From NCBI GenBank assembly GCA_963575745.1, contig CAUYUJ010003614.1, positions 462,001 through 526,000 on the forward strand: 64,000 nt of DNA. The letters are read 5' to 3'. The notes under the pieces were generated by a model. It saw only the letters and a program-made list of their open reading frames with translations, did not search any database and was not told the DNA's origin. The position numbers were made by a program, and so were the translations under genes. How positions within the stretch are numbered: position 1 is the first letter of the stretch; the number at the start of each line of letters is the position of its first letter. This document shows positions 19,255-29,118 of this stretch, one piece after another. The DNA is from Prorocentrum cordatum (taxonomy: Eukaryota > Sar > Dinophyceae > Prorocentrales > Prorocentraceae).

Positions 19255-19450
19255 ACGAACTTTTGCATAGCGTGGCGCGGCGGCGGCCTCGGCGACACTC
19301 GATGCCCTGCGAGCGGATGGCGTGTGGCTCCGCTCCGCTCCGCGGGCCGGGAAGCTTGGAAAAGACTCGGGACGTTGACGCGAGGGGACCTGGAAATTGA
19401 TGGCGTGTCGCGCCAAAGCGTGGTGGGCCAGGACCAGTGGAGCGACACGT
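19255..19450 (+). mobile_element. family 2 hairpin element, copy 1
   Basis: Begins GAACTTTTGCATAGCG and ends with AGCGACACGTTAAG. It contains GGCGTGTCGCGCC and GTGGTGGGCCAGGACCAG. Four copies of about 200 bp, all in plus orientation, occur in the window. Confidence 0.75.
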
Positions 19451-19510
19451 TAAGCCAAAGTCCCGGACCGTATGGGCGGGGCACACCGACTACGCAGTCT
19501 TGGCTGCGAT

Positions 19511-19824
19511 GCCGCAGGTGTTCGTGTACCTGGTGCCACAGGCTAGCCAATGCCACCACGGGAATACACGACCTCCGACCTCCTCCGTCCGGTTCCCGCA
19601 CGCGCTCCACTCGATCTACCGAGGTCGCCGCAAACGAGGCGCCCAGCTGGTTCAGAGAGCAGCTGGTGCCGCAGGTGTTCGTGTACCTGGTGCCACAGGC
19701 TAGCCAATGCCACCACGGGAATACACGACCTCCGACCTCCTCCGTCCGGTTCCCGCACGCGCTCCACTCGATCTACCGAGGTCGCCGCAAACGAGGCGCC
19801 CAGCTGGTTCAGAGAGCAGCTGGT
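19511..19824. repeat. identical 157-bp tandem duplication
   Basis: 19,511-19,667 and 19,668-19,824 appear identical base for base, from GCCGCAGGTGTTCG to AGAGAGCAGCTGGT. The duplication is recent or under conversion. Confidence 0.93.
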
Positions 19825-19990
19825 GTAGCCCACAGGCTTCTGAAGGGCCTGCGAGGATCTCGCCGCTGCACATCTGACAGGTCGCTGGATGCAAAGCACT
19901 GTACGTCTCAGCGAACGCCACCGTAATGAGCTCGCCCGCAGCGTCGGGAGGAAAATGGTACATATGAGCGCGGCGTGGTTTAGAATCTGC

Positions 19991-20251
19991 TACAACCCTC
20001 GTCAAAATTAACCTCAAACATGTCTTACGTGGCTGAACTGCTTGTAAGGAGACACTGGGCAGAGTGGCGGTGACTGCGAGGTATGCGCCGCCCCTTCAAT
20101 GTCGGTCATCACCGAACTTCCGAGTCGTTCCCGGTCAGACCACTTTTGCCCTGGCCCCGACATTGGAGGGGCGTCTATCGACATTGAAGGGCGCGCCGAC
20201 ATCGCAGGGGCGTGGTCGCCATTTTTGAGGTTCATTTTGACGAGGGTAGTA
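19991..20251. mobile_element. MITE-like element with 30-bp TIRs
   Basis: The left end TACAACCCTCGTCAAAATTA is inverted at the right end (TACTACCCTCGTCAAAATGA on the reverse strand). 27 of 30 positions match. TA at both borders could be the TA target duplication of Tc1/mariner-type elements. At 261 bp it has no coding capacity. Inner GACATTG(G/A)AGGGGCG-like words repeat three times. Confidence 0.8.
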
Positions 20252-20435
20252 GGACAGATGTCAGAGCAGCGCTAGGTATGCAAATCATTCCTCGAGTGGG
20301 CGAACATCTTCTGTGACTTTGCGGCCTTCCACCCGTGCGAGGGCGCGAGGAAGGGTGGGATATTTGGGTCCGCCTTGTCGCCGCCCCCACTGAGGAAGAA
20401 TCCACTGCCACTCTGGCCCTGGTCGCTTCTCTTCG
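20252..20435. other. no recognised feature
   Basis: Nothing identified. Confidence 0.4.
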
Positions 20436-20665
20436 ATGAATAGATCAGCATCGAATCGGGAAATCGGACCGAACCAAAATGTTTGTCGGATGGGGCTGCA
20501 TAGACACGGAATCACAATCGAATCGAATCGGCCGCGCCTAGATGCACAACAACGGGTCGCATCCGATCGTCGGCGTATCGGAATCGAATCGGCTCAAGAC
20601 GCCCAACATCGATATCGAAGCGGATCGATCGCATCGAAACGGACCGTGCCTTGTCGTCGCAAAAT
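20436..20665 (+). repeat. dispersed repeat family 4 (CGAATCGG), copy 1
   Basis: AGCATCGAATCGGGAAATCGG, a GGATCGATCGCATCGAAACGG block and intermediate CGGAATC words match the units at 50,850 and 51,218. Confidence 0.7.
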
Positions 20666-21336
20666 CAGCGTCTCCTCCACGCGTGCCTTCTTGCTTTCCA
20701 TGTCCAGTCGCGACCGCGGCTGCCCCACTGCTTTGGTTCAACTCTCCACTGTCCGCCCTCCCAGCCCCATCCTCCTCATCCCCCTATCCCGTGCTGCCGC
20801 CTGCTGATGCTAGCGCCTCGGCCAACTCACCCGTCCCTGGTCTGGTCCCTGCCCCCTGTCCTCCATCTTGCCACTGGCGGCACGGGCGCTTGCAGTGGGC
20901 GCCTGTGCAGCGACCGTGGACGAGGGCCCCGATGGCCCGATATGGCCCTCAATCGAGGCCGTGGGCAGGTGCTTGGCCCACTGTGACGGGGGTCGTGGGC
21001 CACCCAGATGGCGTAGAGAACAACTCGGGTCGCCGCACGTCCCGGCGCACAGTCCGCGAGTTGCGAATCTGGAAAGGCGGCGCAATTACCACTGGCGCGA
21101 GCCGCCAGGGAGGGTCCTCCCGGTGGCGTAGTCACCCGCCTCTCGCTCGAGACACCCCTGGTCTCCAGCTCGGGAGGCATCGTGGACCCCTCTCTGGAGG
21201 TGGAAATCCCTGGTGGTGGTGGTGCCGCCTCTCTCCATCCCCCGACCCAGTCACGCGGGCAGGGATGCCGGCAGGAAACCTCCCTCGGCTGGACCCTCGT
21301 GCCCCCCTGGGGACAGATACCCAGATATCGCGAAAC
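20666..21336. other. no firm gene; weak coding-like run at 20,890-21,005
   Basis: The plus run GACAATVDEGPDGPIWPSIE has GC3 bias, but there are no clear splice borders and no domain. The rest is unassigned. Confidence 0.25.
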
Positions 21337-21497
21337 TAATGGTAGGCTTGTTTTCCACCGCCACCGCCATAAGTAGGAGGGGGAGGGGGTCCTCCTCCTC
21401 CTCCTCCTCCTCTTCTTCCTCTTCCTCATCATCCCTCACCTTCTTCCCCCCCTCCAACTTATGGTGGTGGTGCTGGTGGAAAACAGGCCCATCAACT
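21337..21497. mobile_element. TIR element with (TCC)n core, family 10, copy 2
   Basis: GGCTTGTTTTCCACCGCC to CATAAGTAGGAGGGGG at the left is inverted at the right (CCCCCTCCAACTTATGG to GGAAAACAGGCCCATCA). The core is a TCC tract (21,391-21,432). Confidence 0.75.
21391..21432. repeat. (TCC)n microsatellite
   Basis: TCC with TCTTCTTCC interruptions, inside the family 10 element. Confidence 0.9.
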
Positions 21498-21522
21498 AAA
21501 ACTGCATCAACCTAAACTGTTG

Positions 21523-21660
21523 GAGGTCCGCGCGGACCCCCAGTATCTGCGCTGGAGTCCCCTCCATGGCGCGCGGAGCCCGCCAGGGACGGCGCCGAAG
21601 GCGCCGCTAAGGGGGCCCTAGCGCAGATCCAGGAAATCCGCGCGGAGCTCCGAACGTTTC
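21523..21660. mobile_element. family 6 foldback element, copy 1
   Basis: GGTCCGCGCGGACC at the left and AGGAAATCCGCGCGGAGC at the right are inverted copies. The middle has CATGGCGCGCGGAGCCCGCC. It is homologous to 31,300-31,445 and 31,883-32,011. Confidence 0.75.
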
Positions 21661-21663
21661 ATG

Positions 21664-21957
21664 TTTGAGATTCTCTTCGAAGGAAACCTGCCTCGGTTGA
21701 ATAGCCATTGAGCATCGTTTAACCGATCCCCATCCCCACCAGCGTGGGCTGGGTCCCCCTGGCCGACTGACCCCCCTGGATGGGGATATGGGCTGCTCTC
21801 TTCGGGTTCCGAGAGGCATATCCCCAACTGAGGTGGTGAGACGGCGGGGCCCGAGATGTGGATGGGGACGGGGATAGGGATCGGTGAAACGATAGTGACC
21901 ATCCATGCTCTTGGAATTCTCTCCGAAAGCAACCTGCCTCGGTTGAACAGCCGTGCT
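21664..21957. repeat. TIR-like block between 45-bp direct repeats
   Basis: CTGCCTCGGTTGAATAGCC (about 21,690) and CTGCCTCGGTTGAACAGCC (about 21,933) are direct repeats with their upstream ATTCTCTTCGAA/ATTCTCTCCGAA. Between them ACCGATCCCCATCCCC (about 21,720) is inverted near 21,860-21,890. Confidence 0.65.
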
Positions 21958-22136
21958 TCCCCGTGGACGGATGCCGCGCAGCCGCAGCGAGAGACACCGC
22001 CGACCCGGGAGCAGCGGCCTCGCAGCTGCTCCGCCAGCGCCGCGGTGGGCAAGGGGCGGGCCGTGAACAGCAGCAGCACGGAGGCCTCCTCCAGGCGGTG
22101 GCTACATGAACGCCTCCCCCTTTCGACGAATCCCGT
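21958..22136. other. no recognised feature
   Basis: Nothing identified. Confidence 0.4.
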
Positions 22137-22192
22137 CCTCCTCCTCCTCCTCCTCCTACTCCTCCTCCTCCTCCTCCTCCTCCTCCTCCTCA
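22137..22192. repeat. (TCC)n microsatellite
   Basis: TCC units directly followed by ATC units. Confidence 0.95.
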
Positions 22193-22349
22193 TCATCATC
22201 ATCACCATCATGAGCAGCATCAGCATCAGCATCAGCATCAACATCAGCATCAGCACCAGCATCATAATCAGCATCATCATCAACATCATCATCAGCATCA
22301 TCATCATCACCATCATCAGCAGCAGCATAATCCTCATCATCAGCATCAC

Positions 22350-22381
<32 letters not shown>

Positions 22382-22410
22382 CCATCATTATCATCATCAC
22401 CATTATTCGT
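22190..22410. repeat. (ATC)n microsatellite
   Basis: CATCATCATC and CATCAGCATCAG units over about 220 bp, decaying into AT-rich sequence to about 22,500. Confidence 0.95.
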
Positions 22411-23519
22411 ATAATAATGTTCATTCTTATAGTGACCATTCTTATTCATATGATTGGTATTAATATTTTCAGTGTTATTATTATCATTGCTATATTTATG
22501 TTCTACGAATCCCGTCCTCTTCTCCCTGTCCCTGCCATCCGTCATCTGGCACGCTTGAGATGGCTGCGGGGAAAAACGGGTACGATGCCGAGCAACAACT
22601 AATGCCCAAAGCCGACAGCTTCCGCTGTTGGACAAGCGACTTATTGTCTCAAGTGGACAACGTCCGCGGCGGCAGCGACAGCGAGTCCGGATCAAGTGGG
22701 CAGTTATTCGTCACTATTTTCTTGTTACTCAGTTCGATCCTCCAGGGTCCCCTTCCCTCACTCTCTTCGCCTCGCCGTCTTGCCAGCCGATCCACATGCT
22801 GGCCGTGCTGGGGAAGGTAGGGGAGGGAGTTCGGGGATCGACGGAAATGAGGACGAGGGCGGGGAGGTGCTGGATATCCATAGGAAGAAAACAGAAACCT
22901 TCCAAAACGGCTAAATCGAGCCCCCCCAGGCCTTTCTAAGAAGGCGCCTGCCTTCCAGGAAGCCCCACGCCTTCCTCGAGCCCTTCCCCCCCGCGTCACC
23001 CCTCTGCGCGCGCCGCACACATCTGATGAAAGACGCCGAGCCGACGGTGACTGGGGCACACCGCGAGGGAGCAACATGGAAATTCCTCAGGGGCGGTGCG
23101 GGCCCAGAATCGCCGACGCCGTCTCGCCCGCTCTCTGCACTCCTCGTGCCACCAGAAGGAGTGCTGTCCGACCAGCGAAGGGACGTTCCTGGCCACGTCA
23201 AGACTGGACCACTAAGAGGTTCCCAAACCTAGATCTAAGGTTAGGTCGGGAGTGTCCTCCTGCAGGGGAAAGTGGACGAAAAATGAAGCCAGACTCGACC
23301 GTCGGCGTGTGTGAGGGGCTCCTCCGTTCAAGTCGTCGTCTCCGTCATTCATTGGTCGTCGTCTCTGTCGTCCCCTTTCCCTGCCTCCCCCCTTTCCCTG
23401 GGCTCGTCGAAGCTCCCCCCTTTCCCAGGGACCTCCTCAGCGCGCCAGCCAAAGCAAAGTTGAGCAACGTCGTAATTGAGTCGAAAGGAAGCCCCTTCCC
23501 TTCGATCCCTCCCCCGCCG
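22411..23519. other. no recognised gene
   Basis: Mixed sequence. CCTTTCTAAGAAGGCGCC (22,931) is a short inverted motif. No domain or repeat family was identified. Confidence 0.4.
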
Positions 23520-24230
23520 GGGAGGTGGGGGTGCCCGGGGGGGGTCCCAAGGGGGAGGTCCCGGGGGAGGTCCCGGGGGGGGGGTCAAATACGACGCCCC
23601 CCCTGGGAGTCCCGGAGCCCAGAAAAGCCCCAAGACGGGCCAAGAGTGCCCCGAGAGGCCCCAAAGACCTAAGACAGTCCAAGAGAACCCCGAATCGTCG
23701 AACGATCTGTCCAAGATGCCTTGACGGCCTCCAGACGGCCCAAGAGGCCTGCAAAGCGCCCCAAGAGGCCTCCAGGAGCTTTCCCACGAGAGCCCCAAAA
23801 GGCACAATTCATGGGCTTCCCATACGTTTTTGAAAAGTTTCGGCGTTCTTGCCTCTTCCGCTTCCCGACGCGCCAAGACCGCCCAAGAGGCCCCCAAGAT
23901 CGCCCCGAGACGGCCCAAGAGGCCCCCAAGAGGGTCCCCTAACGGCCGAAGAGGGCCCCAAGACGGCTCCAGGAGAGTGCCCAGACGGGGGACCCGAACG
24001 GACATTTCAAGCTCTCAGCCCCAAGAGGCCCCCAAGAGCCAAGAGGCCTCGAAGAAGGCCCAAGAGGCCCCAAGAGGCTCCCAAGGGTCCCCCAAACTGC
24101 CCCAAGACAGCCCAGGAGAGCCCCAAATTGCCCAGGAGGCCTCCAAGAGTGCCTCGAGACGGCGCAAGAGGAGCCCTGGACGGCCCAAGACGGCCTCAAG
24201 AGAGCCCCAGGCTGTCCCAAGAAAGCCTCT
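23520..24230 (+). repeat. long CCCCAAGAGG-type repeat (family 5)
   Basis: Over 600 bp of CCCCAAGAGGCC and CCAAGACGGCCC words, with a distinct insert at 23,800-23,870 (GTTTTTGAAAAGTTTCGGCG). The insert resembles 57,285-57,340 and marks the same long repeat. Confidence 0.7.
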
Positions 24231-24237
24231 GGCCTTC

Positions 24238-24440
24238 TCCTCTTCTTCCTCCTCCTCCTCCTCCTCCACCTCCTCCTCCTCCTCCTCCTCCTCCTCCTCC
24301 TCCTCCCCCTCCCCCCCCTCTGCTCCCCCTCCTCCTGCTCTCCTCTGCCTCCTTCTCCTCCTCTTGCTTCTCCTCCACATCCTTTCCCCCTCCTCCTCCC
24401 TCATCCACCTCCTCCACCCTTCCTCCACCTCCCACTCATC
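24238..24440. repeat. (TCC)n microsatellite
   Basis: TCC with CTCCCCCTCC and CTGCTCCTCC variants. Confidence 0.95.
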
Positions 24441-24479
24441 CTCCTCCCCCTGCCCCCCCCCGTTTTCATTTTCGTCGTT

Positions 24480-24518
24480 CTCAGGGTCGGCGGCACCAGC
24501 CGCAAGACCTTCGCAATC
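24480..24518 (+). repeat. tail 2 motif, copy 2
   Basis: CTCAGGGTCGGCGGCACCAG followed by CCGCAAGACCTTCGCAATCA. See 17,779-17,818. Confidence 0.8.
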
Positions 24519-24765
24519 AAACCATATTCAAAACATTACCCTGTGACGTACCCAACCCATTTGTATCATGGGAAACGAGGAGTGGGCCGAAACTTGCATG
24601 GACAATCAAATTGCAGGATCAGTTGTTTGATATGTAAGCTACTTGGGACACGCGCCTCTGGCATGATGCGCAGGAGAACCATACAAGAACGAGGGGCGAC
24701 AACTACAGGCTCGAAGAGGATATGGGGAGTCGGGAACGAAGAGCAGGAGAAAGACGTGCGGGAAA
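24519..24765. other. no recognised feature
   Basis: Spacer before satellite A. Confidence 0.4.
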
Positions 24766-26995
24766 CCCACTGTGCTGTGCCCCTCAGCAGCCCTCGAAAG
24801 TGGCGACAGTTTCACAGATCGCAGCCCCCCAGGGACGGCGAGGTCTGATTTGAGTCTGCGGTGAGTACCCACTGTGCTGTGCCCCTCAGCAGGCCTCGAA
24901 AGTGGCGACAGTTTCACAGATCGCAGCCCCCCAGGGATGGCAAGGTCTAATATGAGTCTGCGGTGAGTATCCACTGTGCTGTGCCCCATCAGCAGCCCTC
25001 GAAAGTGGCGACAGTTTCGCAGATCGCAGCCCCCCAAGGATGGCAAGGTCTAATCTGAGTCTGCGGTGAGTAATTACCCACTGTGTTGTGCCCCTCAGCA
25101 GCCCTCGAAAGTGGCGACAATTTCACAGATCGCAGCCCCCCAGGGATGGCGAGGTCCCATTTGAGTCTGCGGTGAATGCCCGCTGTGCTGTGCCCCTCAG
25201 CAGCCCTCGAAAGTGGCGACAATTTCACAGATCGCAGCCCCCCAGGGATGGCGAGGTCCCATTTGAGTCTGCGGTGGGTACCCACTGTGCTGGGCCCCCC
25301 AGCAGGCCTCGAAAGTGGCGACAGCTTCACAGATCGCAGCCCCCGAGGGATGGCGAGGTCCCATTTGAATCTGCGGTGAGTACCCACTGCGCTGGGCCCC
25401 CCAGCAGCCCTCGAAAGTGGCGACAGCTTCACAGATCGCAGCCCCCGAGGGAAGGCGATGTCTAATCTGAGTCTGCGGTGGGTACCCACTGTGCTGGGCC
25501 CCCCAGCAGCCCTCTAAAGTGGCGACAGTTTCACAGATCGCAGCCCCCCAGGGATGGCGAGGTCCCATCTGAATCTGCGGTGGGTACCCACTGCGCTGGG
25601 CCCCCCAGCAGCCCTCGAAAGTGGCGACAGCTTCACAGATCGCAGCCCCCGAGGGATGGCGAGGTCCCATTTGAATCTGCGGTGAGTACCCACTGTGCTG
25701 GGCCCCCCAGCAGGCCTCGGAAATGGCGACAGTTTCACATATCGCAGCCCCCCAGGGATGGCGAGGTCCTCTTTGAATCTGCGGTGAGTACCTACTGTGC
25801 TGGGCCCCCCAGCAGGCCTCGAAAGTGGCGGCAGTGTTACAGATCGCAGCCCCCCGGGGATGGCGAGGTCCCATTCGAATCTGCGGTGAGTGCCCACTGT
25901 GCTGGGCCCCCCAGCAGGCATCGAAAGTGGCGACAGTTTCACAGATCGCAGCCCCCCAGGGATGGCGAGGTCCCATTTGAGTCTGCGGTGAGTACCCACT
26001 GTGCTGGGCCCCTCAGCAGCCCTCGAAAATGGCGACGGTTTCACAGATCGCAGCCCCCCAGGGATGGCGAGGTCGAATCTGAACCTGCGGTGGGTACCCA
26101 CTGCGCTGGGCCCCCCAGCAGGCCTCGAAAGTGGCGACAGTTTCACAGATCGCAGCCCCCCAGGGATGGCGAGGTCTAATTTGAGTCTGCGGTGAGTGCT
26201 CATTGTGCTGGGGCCCTCAGCAGCCCTCGAAAGTGGCGACAGTTTCACAGATCGCAGCCCCCGGGGGATGGCGAGGTCACATTTGAATCTGCGGTGAGTA
26301 CCCACTGTGCTGTGCCCCACAGCAGCCCTCGAAAGTGGCGACAGTTTCACAGATCGCAGCCCCCCAGGGATGGCGAGGTCCCATTTGGAATCTGCGGTGA
26401 GTACCCACTGCGCTGGGCCCCCCAGCAGCCTTCGAAGGTGGCGACAGTTTCACAGATCGCAGCCCCCCAGGGATGGCGAGGTCCTCTTTGAGTCAGCGGT
26501 GGGTACCCACTGTGCTGGGCCCCCCAGCAGCCCTCGAAAGTGGCGACAATTTCACAAATCGCAGCCCCCCAGGGATGGCGAGGTCCCATTTGAGTCTGCG
26601 GTGAGTACCCACTGTGCTGGGCCCCTCAGCAGCCCTCGAAAGTGGCGACAGTTTCACCGATCGCAGCCCCCCAGGGATGGCGAGGTCTAATCTGAACCTG
26701 CGGTGGGTGCCCACTGCGCTGGGCCCCCCAACAGGCCTCGAAAGTGGCGACAGCTTCACAGATCGCAGCCCCCCAGGGATGGCGAGGTCCCATTTGAGTC
26801 TGCGGTGGGTACCCACTGTGCTGGGCCCCCCAGCAGGCCTCGAAAAGTGGCGACAGTTTCACAGATCGCAGCCCCCCAGGGATGGCGAGGTCCTATTTGA
26901 ATATGCGGTGACTGCCCACTGTGCTGGGCCCCCCAACAGGCCTCGAAAGTGGCGACAGTTTCACAGATCGCAGCCCCCCAGGGATGGCGACGAGC
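24766..26995 (+). repeat. 102-bp satellite A, about 22 copies
   Basis: The unit starts CCCACTGTGCTGGGCCCC and contains CGAAAGTGGCGACAGTTTC and CAGATCGCAGCCCCCCAGGG. Most unit starts are exactly 102 bp apart (for example 24,766, 24,868, 25,077, 25,179, 25,281). Copies differ by scattered substitutions. Since 102 is 34 codons, repetitive frames stay open on both strands. These are not evidence of a protein. Confidence 0.97.
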
Positions 26996-27014
26996 GAGGT
27001 CAAAGGCAGGGGGG

Positions 27015-27057
27015 AAGAGAGGGACGGGAAGGAAGGAAGGAAGGTTCGCGCGAGCAG
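27015..27057. repeat. purine-rich GGAAGG link
   Basis: AGAGAGGGACGGGAAGGAAGG between satellite A and the tail motif. Confidence 0.85.
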
Positions 27058-27105
27058 TGCTCTATTCAAAACGAGAACCCAACGCAGGAGGGTTGGGAAT
27101 ATTCA
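27058..27105 (+). repeat. shared array tail, copy at satellite A
   Basis: CTATTCAAAACGAGAACCCA then ACGCAGGAGGGTTGGGAATA. The same tail ends the other three A/C arrays. Confidence 0.8.
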
Positions 27106-27198
27106 AAATCAGTCAACAAATACTCAACAAATCGTCCCCGTACTATGTTTAGACTATTTTTGGATATGCCTCCTGTAGAAGGACAGGCCCGCGGCCTC
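27106..27198 (+). repeat. short dispersed motif, family 11
   Basis: ATTTTTGGATATGCCTCC and GTAGAAGGACAGGCCCG (27,157-27,190) recur at 33,147-33,180. Confidence 0.6.
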
Positions 27199-27700
27199 GC
27201 AAATTACGCGCGGCGCTGCAAGGCGCCAACCTTCATCGGGGTGCTCACACCCACGTCGCTGGGCGTCGGCGCCCCCCTCGGCCCCCTGACCAAGCCGCGC
27301 TCCGCGGCGCGCCTGGCCTGGGAAGCGCGCGGAGCGCCCGTGTGAAGACGAAGCTCTGAATGTAGAGGGCGGCGGGCGGGAACAGAAACAGCGACCTCCC
27401 CGCAGCGCCGCCACGACACTTGGCGCTGCGAGGGGGCCCGCGCGCAGGCGCGCGCCCCACGGCATCTCTCGGCGGCCGCTGCAGCGTCGCGCGCGGCGCG
27501 TGGCGGCGGGCCGCGCTTCCGAGCGCTGGGCGCGGCCTGCGATCGCGCCTCCGCGCGAAGCTGCGACCGCCCGCGCGAGCCCCGCGACCCCTGCGAGACC
27601 CAAGGAGCTCGATGGACCAACAACGAATCACGCGCGGCGCTGCAAGCCGCCACCCGTCATCGGGGTGCTCGCGCCAATCGGCGCCCCCCTTAAGACGAAG
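27199..27700. repeat. direct repeat pair, 420 bp apart
   Basis: ACGCGCGGCGCTGCAAG to CATCGGGGTGCTC occurs at about 27,207 and 27,630. The intervening DNA is extremely GC-rich with open frames on both strands but no domain. Confidence 0.75.
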
Positions 27701-28454
27701 CCGGGATCGGGGCAAAGTTTGACCAGGATAAAAATCATGCTCGGTTTTTCAAATCACCGGGGGCGCCGCCGAACGGGCCTGCCACGCCTTGGGCGCCATC
27801 GGCTTCGCGAGGGAAGGAATGCGCCCCGGCGCAGATGGGGCCACGGCGCGTATTTGGCCACGCGCGCGCCCGAGGGAATTCAGCGCCAAGCGCCTTTCAC
27901 CCCAGAAGACCCGACGTCAGCAAAACAAACTTGAGGCCCCAAGGGGGCCCCAAAGAGGCGGACCGCCAAAACAATCACGCAACCAACGCAACGAAAAACA
28001 CATGTAAATGTCAAAAAGCGCAGTACTCAGTGACCTCTTCGGCCACGCAACACCGCGAGAATGCCCGAGAAGGCATTGGAAAAAGAGCCCGCGCGCGGCC
28101 TGGCGACTTCCCCGCGCCGCCCCAAGGTCCCCGAAGCGCGCCGAAATAACCGTAAAGAAAACCCCGGAAAGTCTTTGGAAGGCCCCCGCACCATGCAATA
28201 TCCGCCACCGAAGCATCTCGCGGACACCTAGCGCGCACGCGCGGGCGTCCACCATGGATGCCCAACTCCGGTTTCGGAGACAATCGCGCGCAACCGCCCG
28301 GGGGCTTCGGCAACCTCGCGATTGGCCCAGGGGCCCGAGGGCCCCAAGGAATCGAGGACCGAGTTCGCGACTCCGGAAGCATCGGGCGCGGCGCCAGCCA
28401 GTCGCTCGTCTCTGGCTGACAGTGGGACGCCTGGAGATCCGGTAAAACCTGAGG
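27701..28454. other. no recognised gene
   Basis: GC-rich. No repeat or coding signature that could be supported. Confidence 0.4.
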
Positions 28455-28665
28455 ACAGAGATTCACAGAACCAGAAAACGGGGCGCGCCAAATTCTCGCG
28501 TCCGAGCTTCTCTGAGAATCTCTGAAAATCTCTGAACTAGACACCCCGCGCGAAACATTCCCATAAACCCAGAACCTCGGAGCTGGCCGAAACTCTCTGA
28601 GAGTTTTTCGGCCCGCGAAATTTGGCGCGCCCGGGTTTCCCGTTCCGAGATTATCTGAAATCGGC
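28455..28665. mobile_element. TIR element upstream of the two-exon island
   Basis: GGGGCGCGCCAAATTCTCGCG (28,480-28,500) is inverted at 28,613-28,633 (CGCGAAATTTGGCGCGCCCG). The similarity continues outward (GAGATTC, AACGGG). The inside holds repeated TCTCTGA words. Confidence 0.6.
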
Positions 28666-28684
28666 ATGCGGCGGCGCCCAGCAG

Positions 28685-28867
28685 GTCCTCACGCGCCGAG
28701 GGTGGGGGCCGTGGACATCGCAGGCCGCGATGGTCCCGACCACGAGGTCCTTCCTCCTGCCCCTCGACGAGTCCACGCTCATGGACACGCTCTCTGCGCT
28801 GAGCGTGGACCGCGCCATCCGCCGGTACTTCTGCGCGACGACAGCCAACTGGCCGCCGACAGACAAG
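28685..28867 (+). CDS. exon-like island, unknown protein, exon 1
   Basis: A plus-strand frame with strong GC3 bias, notably from an ATG at 28,730 to LPLDESTLMDTLSALSVDRA and IRRYFCATTANWPPTDK. The upstream border could be GCGCCCAGCAG|GTCC at 28,684 or ATCGCAG|GCC at 28,723. The downstream border GACAAG|GCGATTC would be a GC-type donor, as dinoflagellates often use. The next exon keeps the phase (phase 0). I do not recognise the protein. If read without splicing, the frame meets a TAG at 28,910. Confidence 0.45.
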
Positions 28868-28951
28868 GCGATTCTTTTCCGAGCTGCGCGTGCCACCGAA
28901 AACGTGCAATAGCCCCGGGCTCGGGGAGAAACACTTTCGACGCATTTTCAG
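28868..28951 (+). other. putative 84-bp intron
   Basis: Runs from GCGATTC to CGCATTTTCAG. It contains the in-frame TAG and loses the GC3 bias of its flanks. Confidence 0.35.
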
Positions 28952-29118
28952 GCCGCCAGCGTCGTGGCCGCCGACCCGCCGCGCGCCGACCGCGAGACTA
29001 GCTGGGCCCACTACGTCCACGGCGGCGGGCGGGCGCCCAAGAGAGCTGTCGCGACGGTGCGCGCGGCGGGGCGCCCGCCCCGCTGCAACCGCGCATGCGG
29101 CCTCCATGGCGCCACAGG
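28952..29118 (+). CDS. exon-like island, unknown protein, exon 2
   Basis: After CATTTTCAG the frame continues AASVVAADPPRADRETSWAH and YVHGGGRAPKR with the same GC3 bias and phase. The end is uncertain, with a border possible near CCACAG|GCG at about 29,118. No domain is recognised and no further exon was identified. Confidence 0.4.

Noticed and set aside
24766-26995. 102-bp tandem array as a CRISPR array
   Set aside because: There are no unique spacers between short repeats. The whole unit repeats, with no cas genes and a eukaryotic context.
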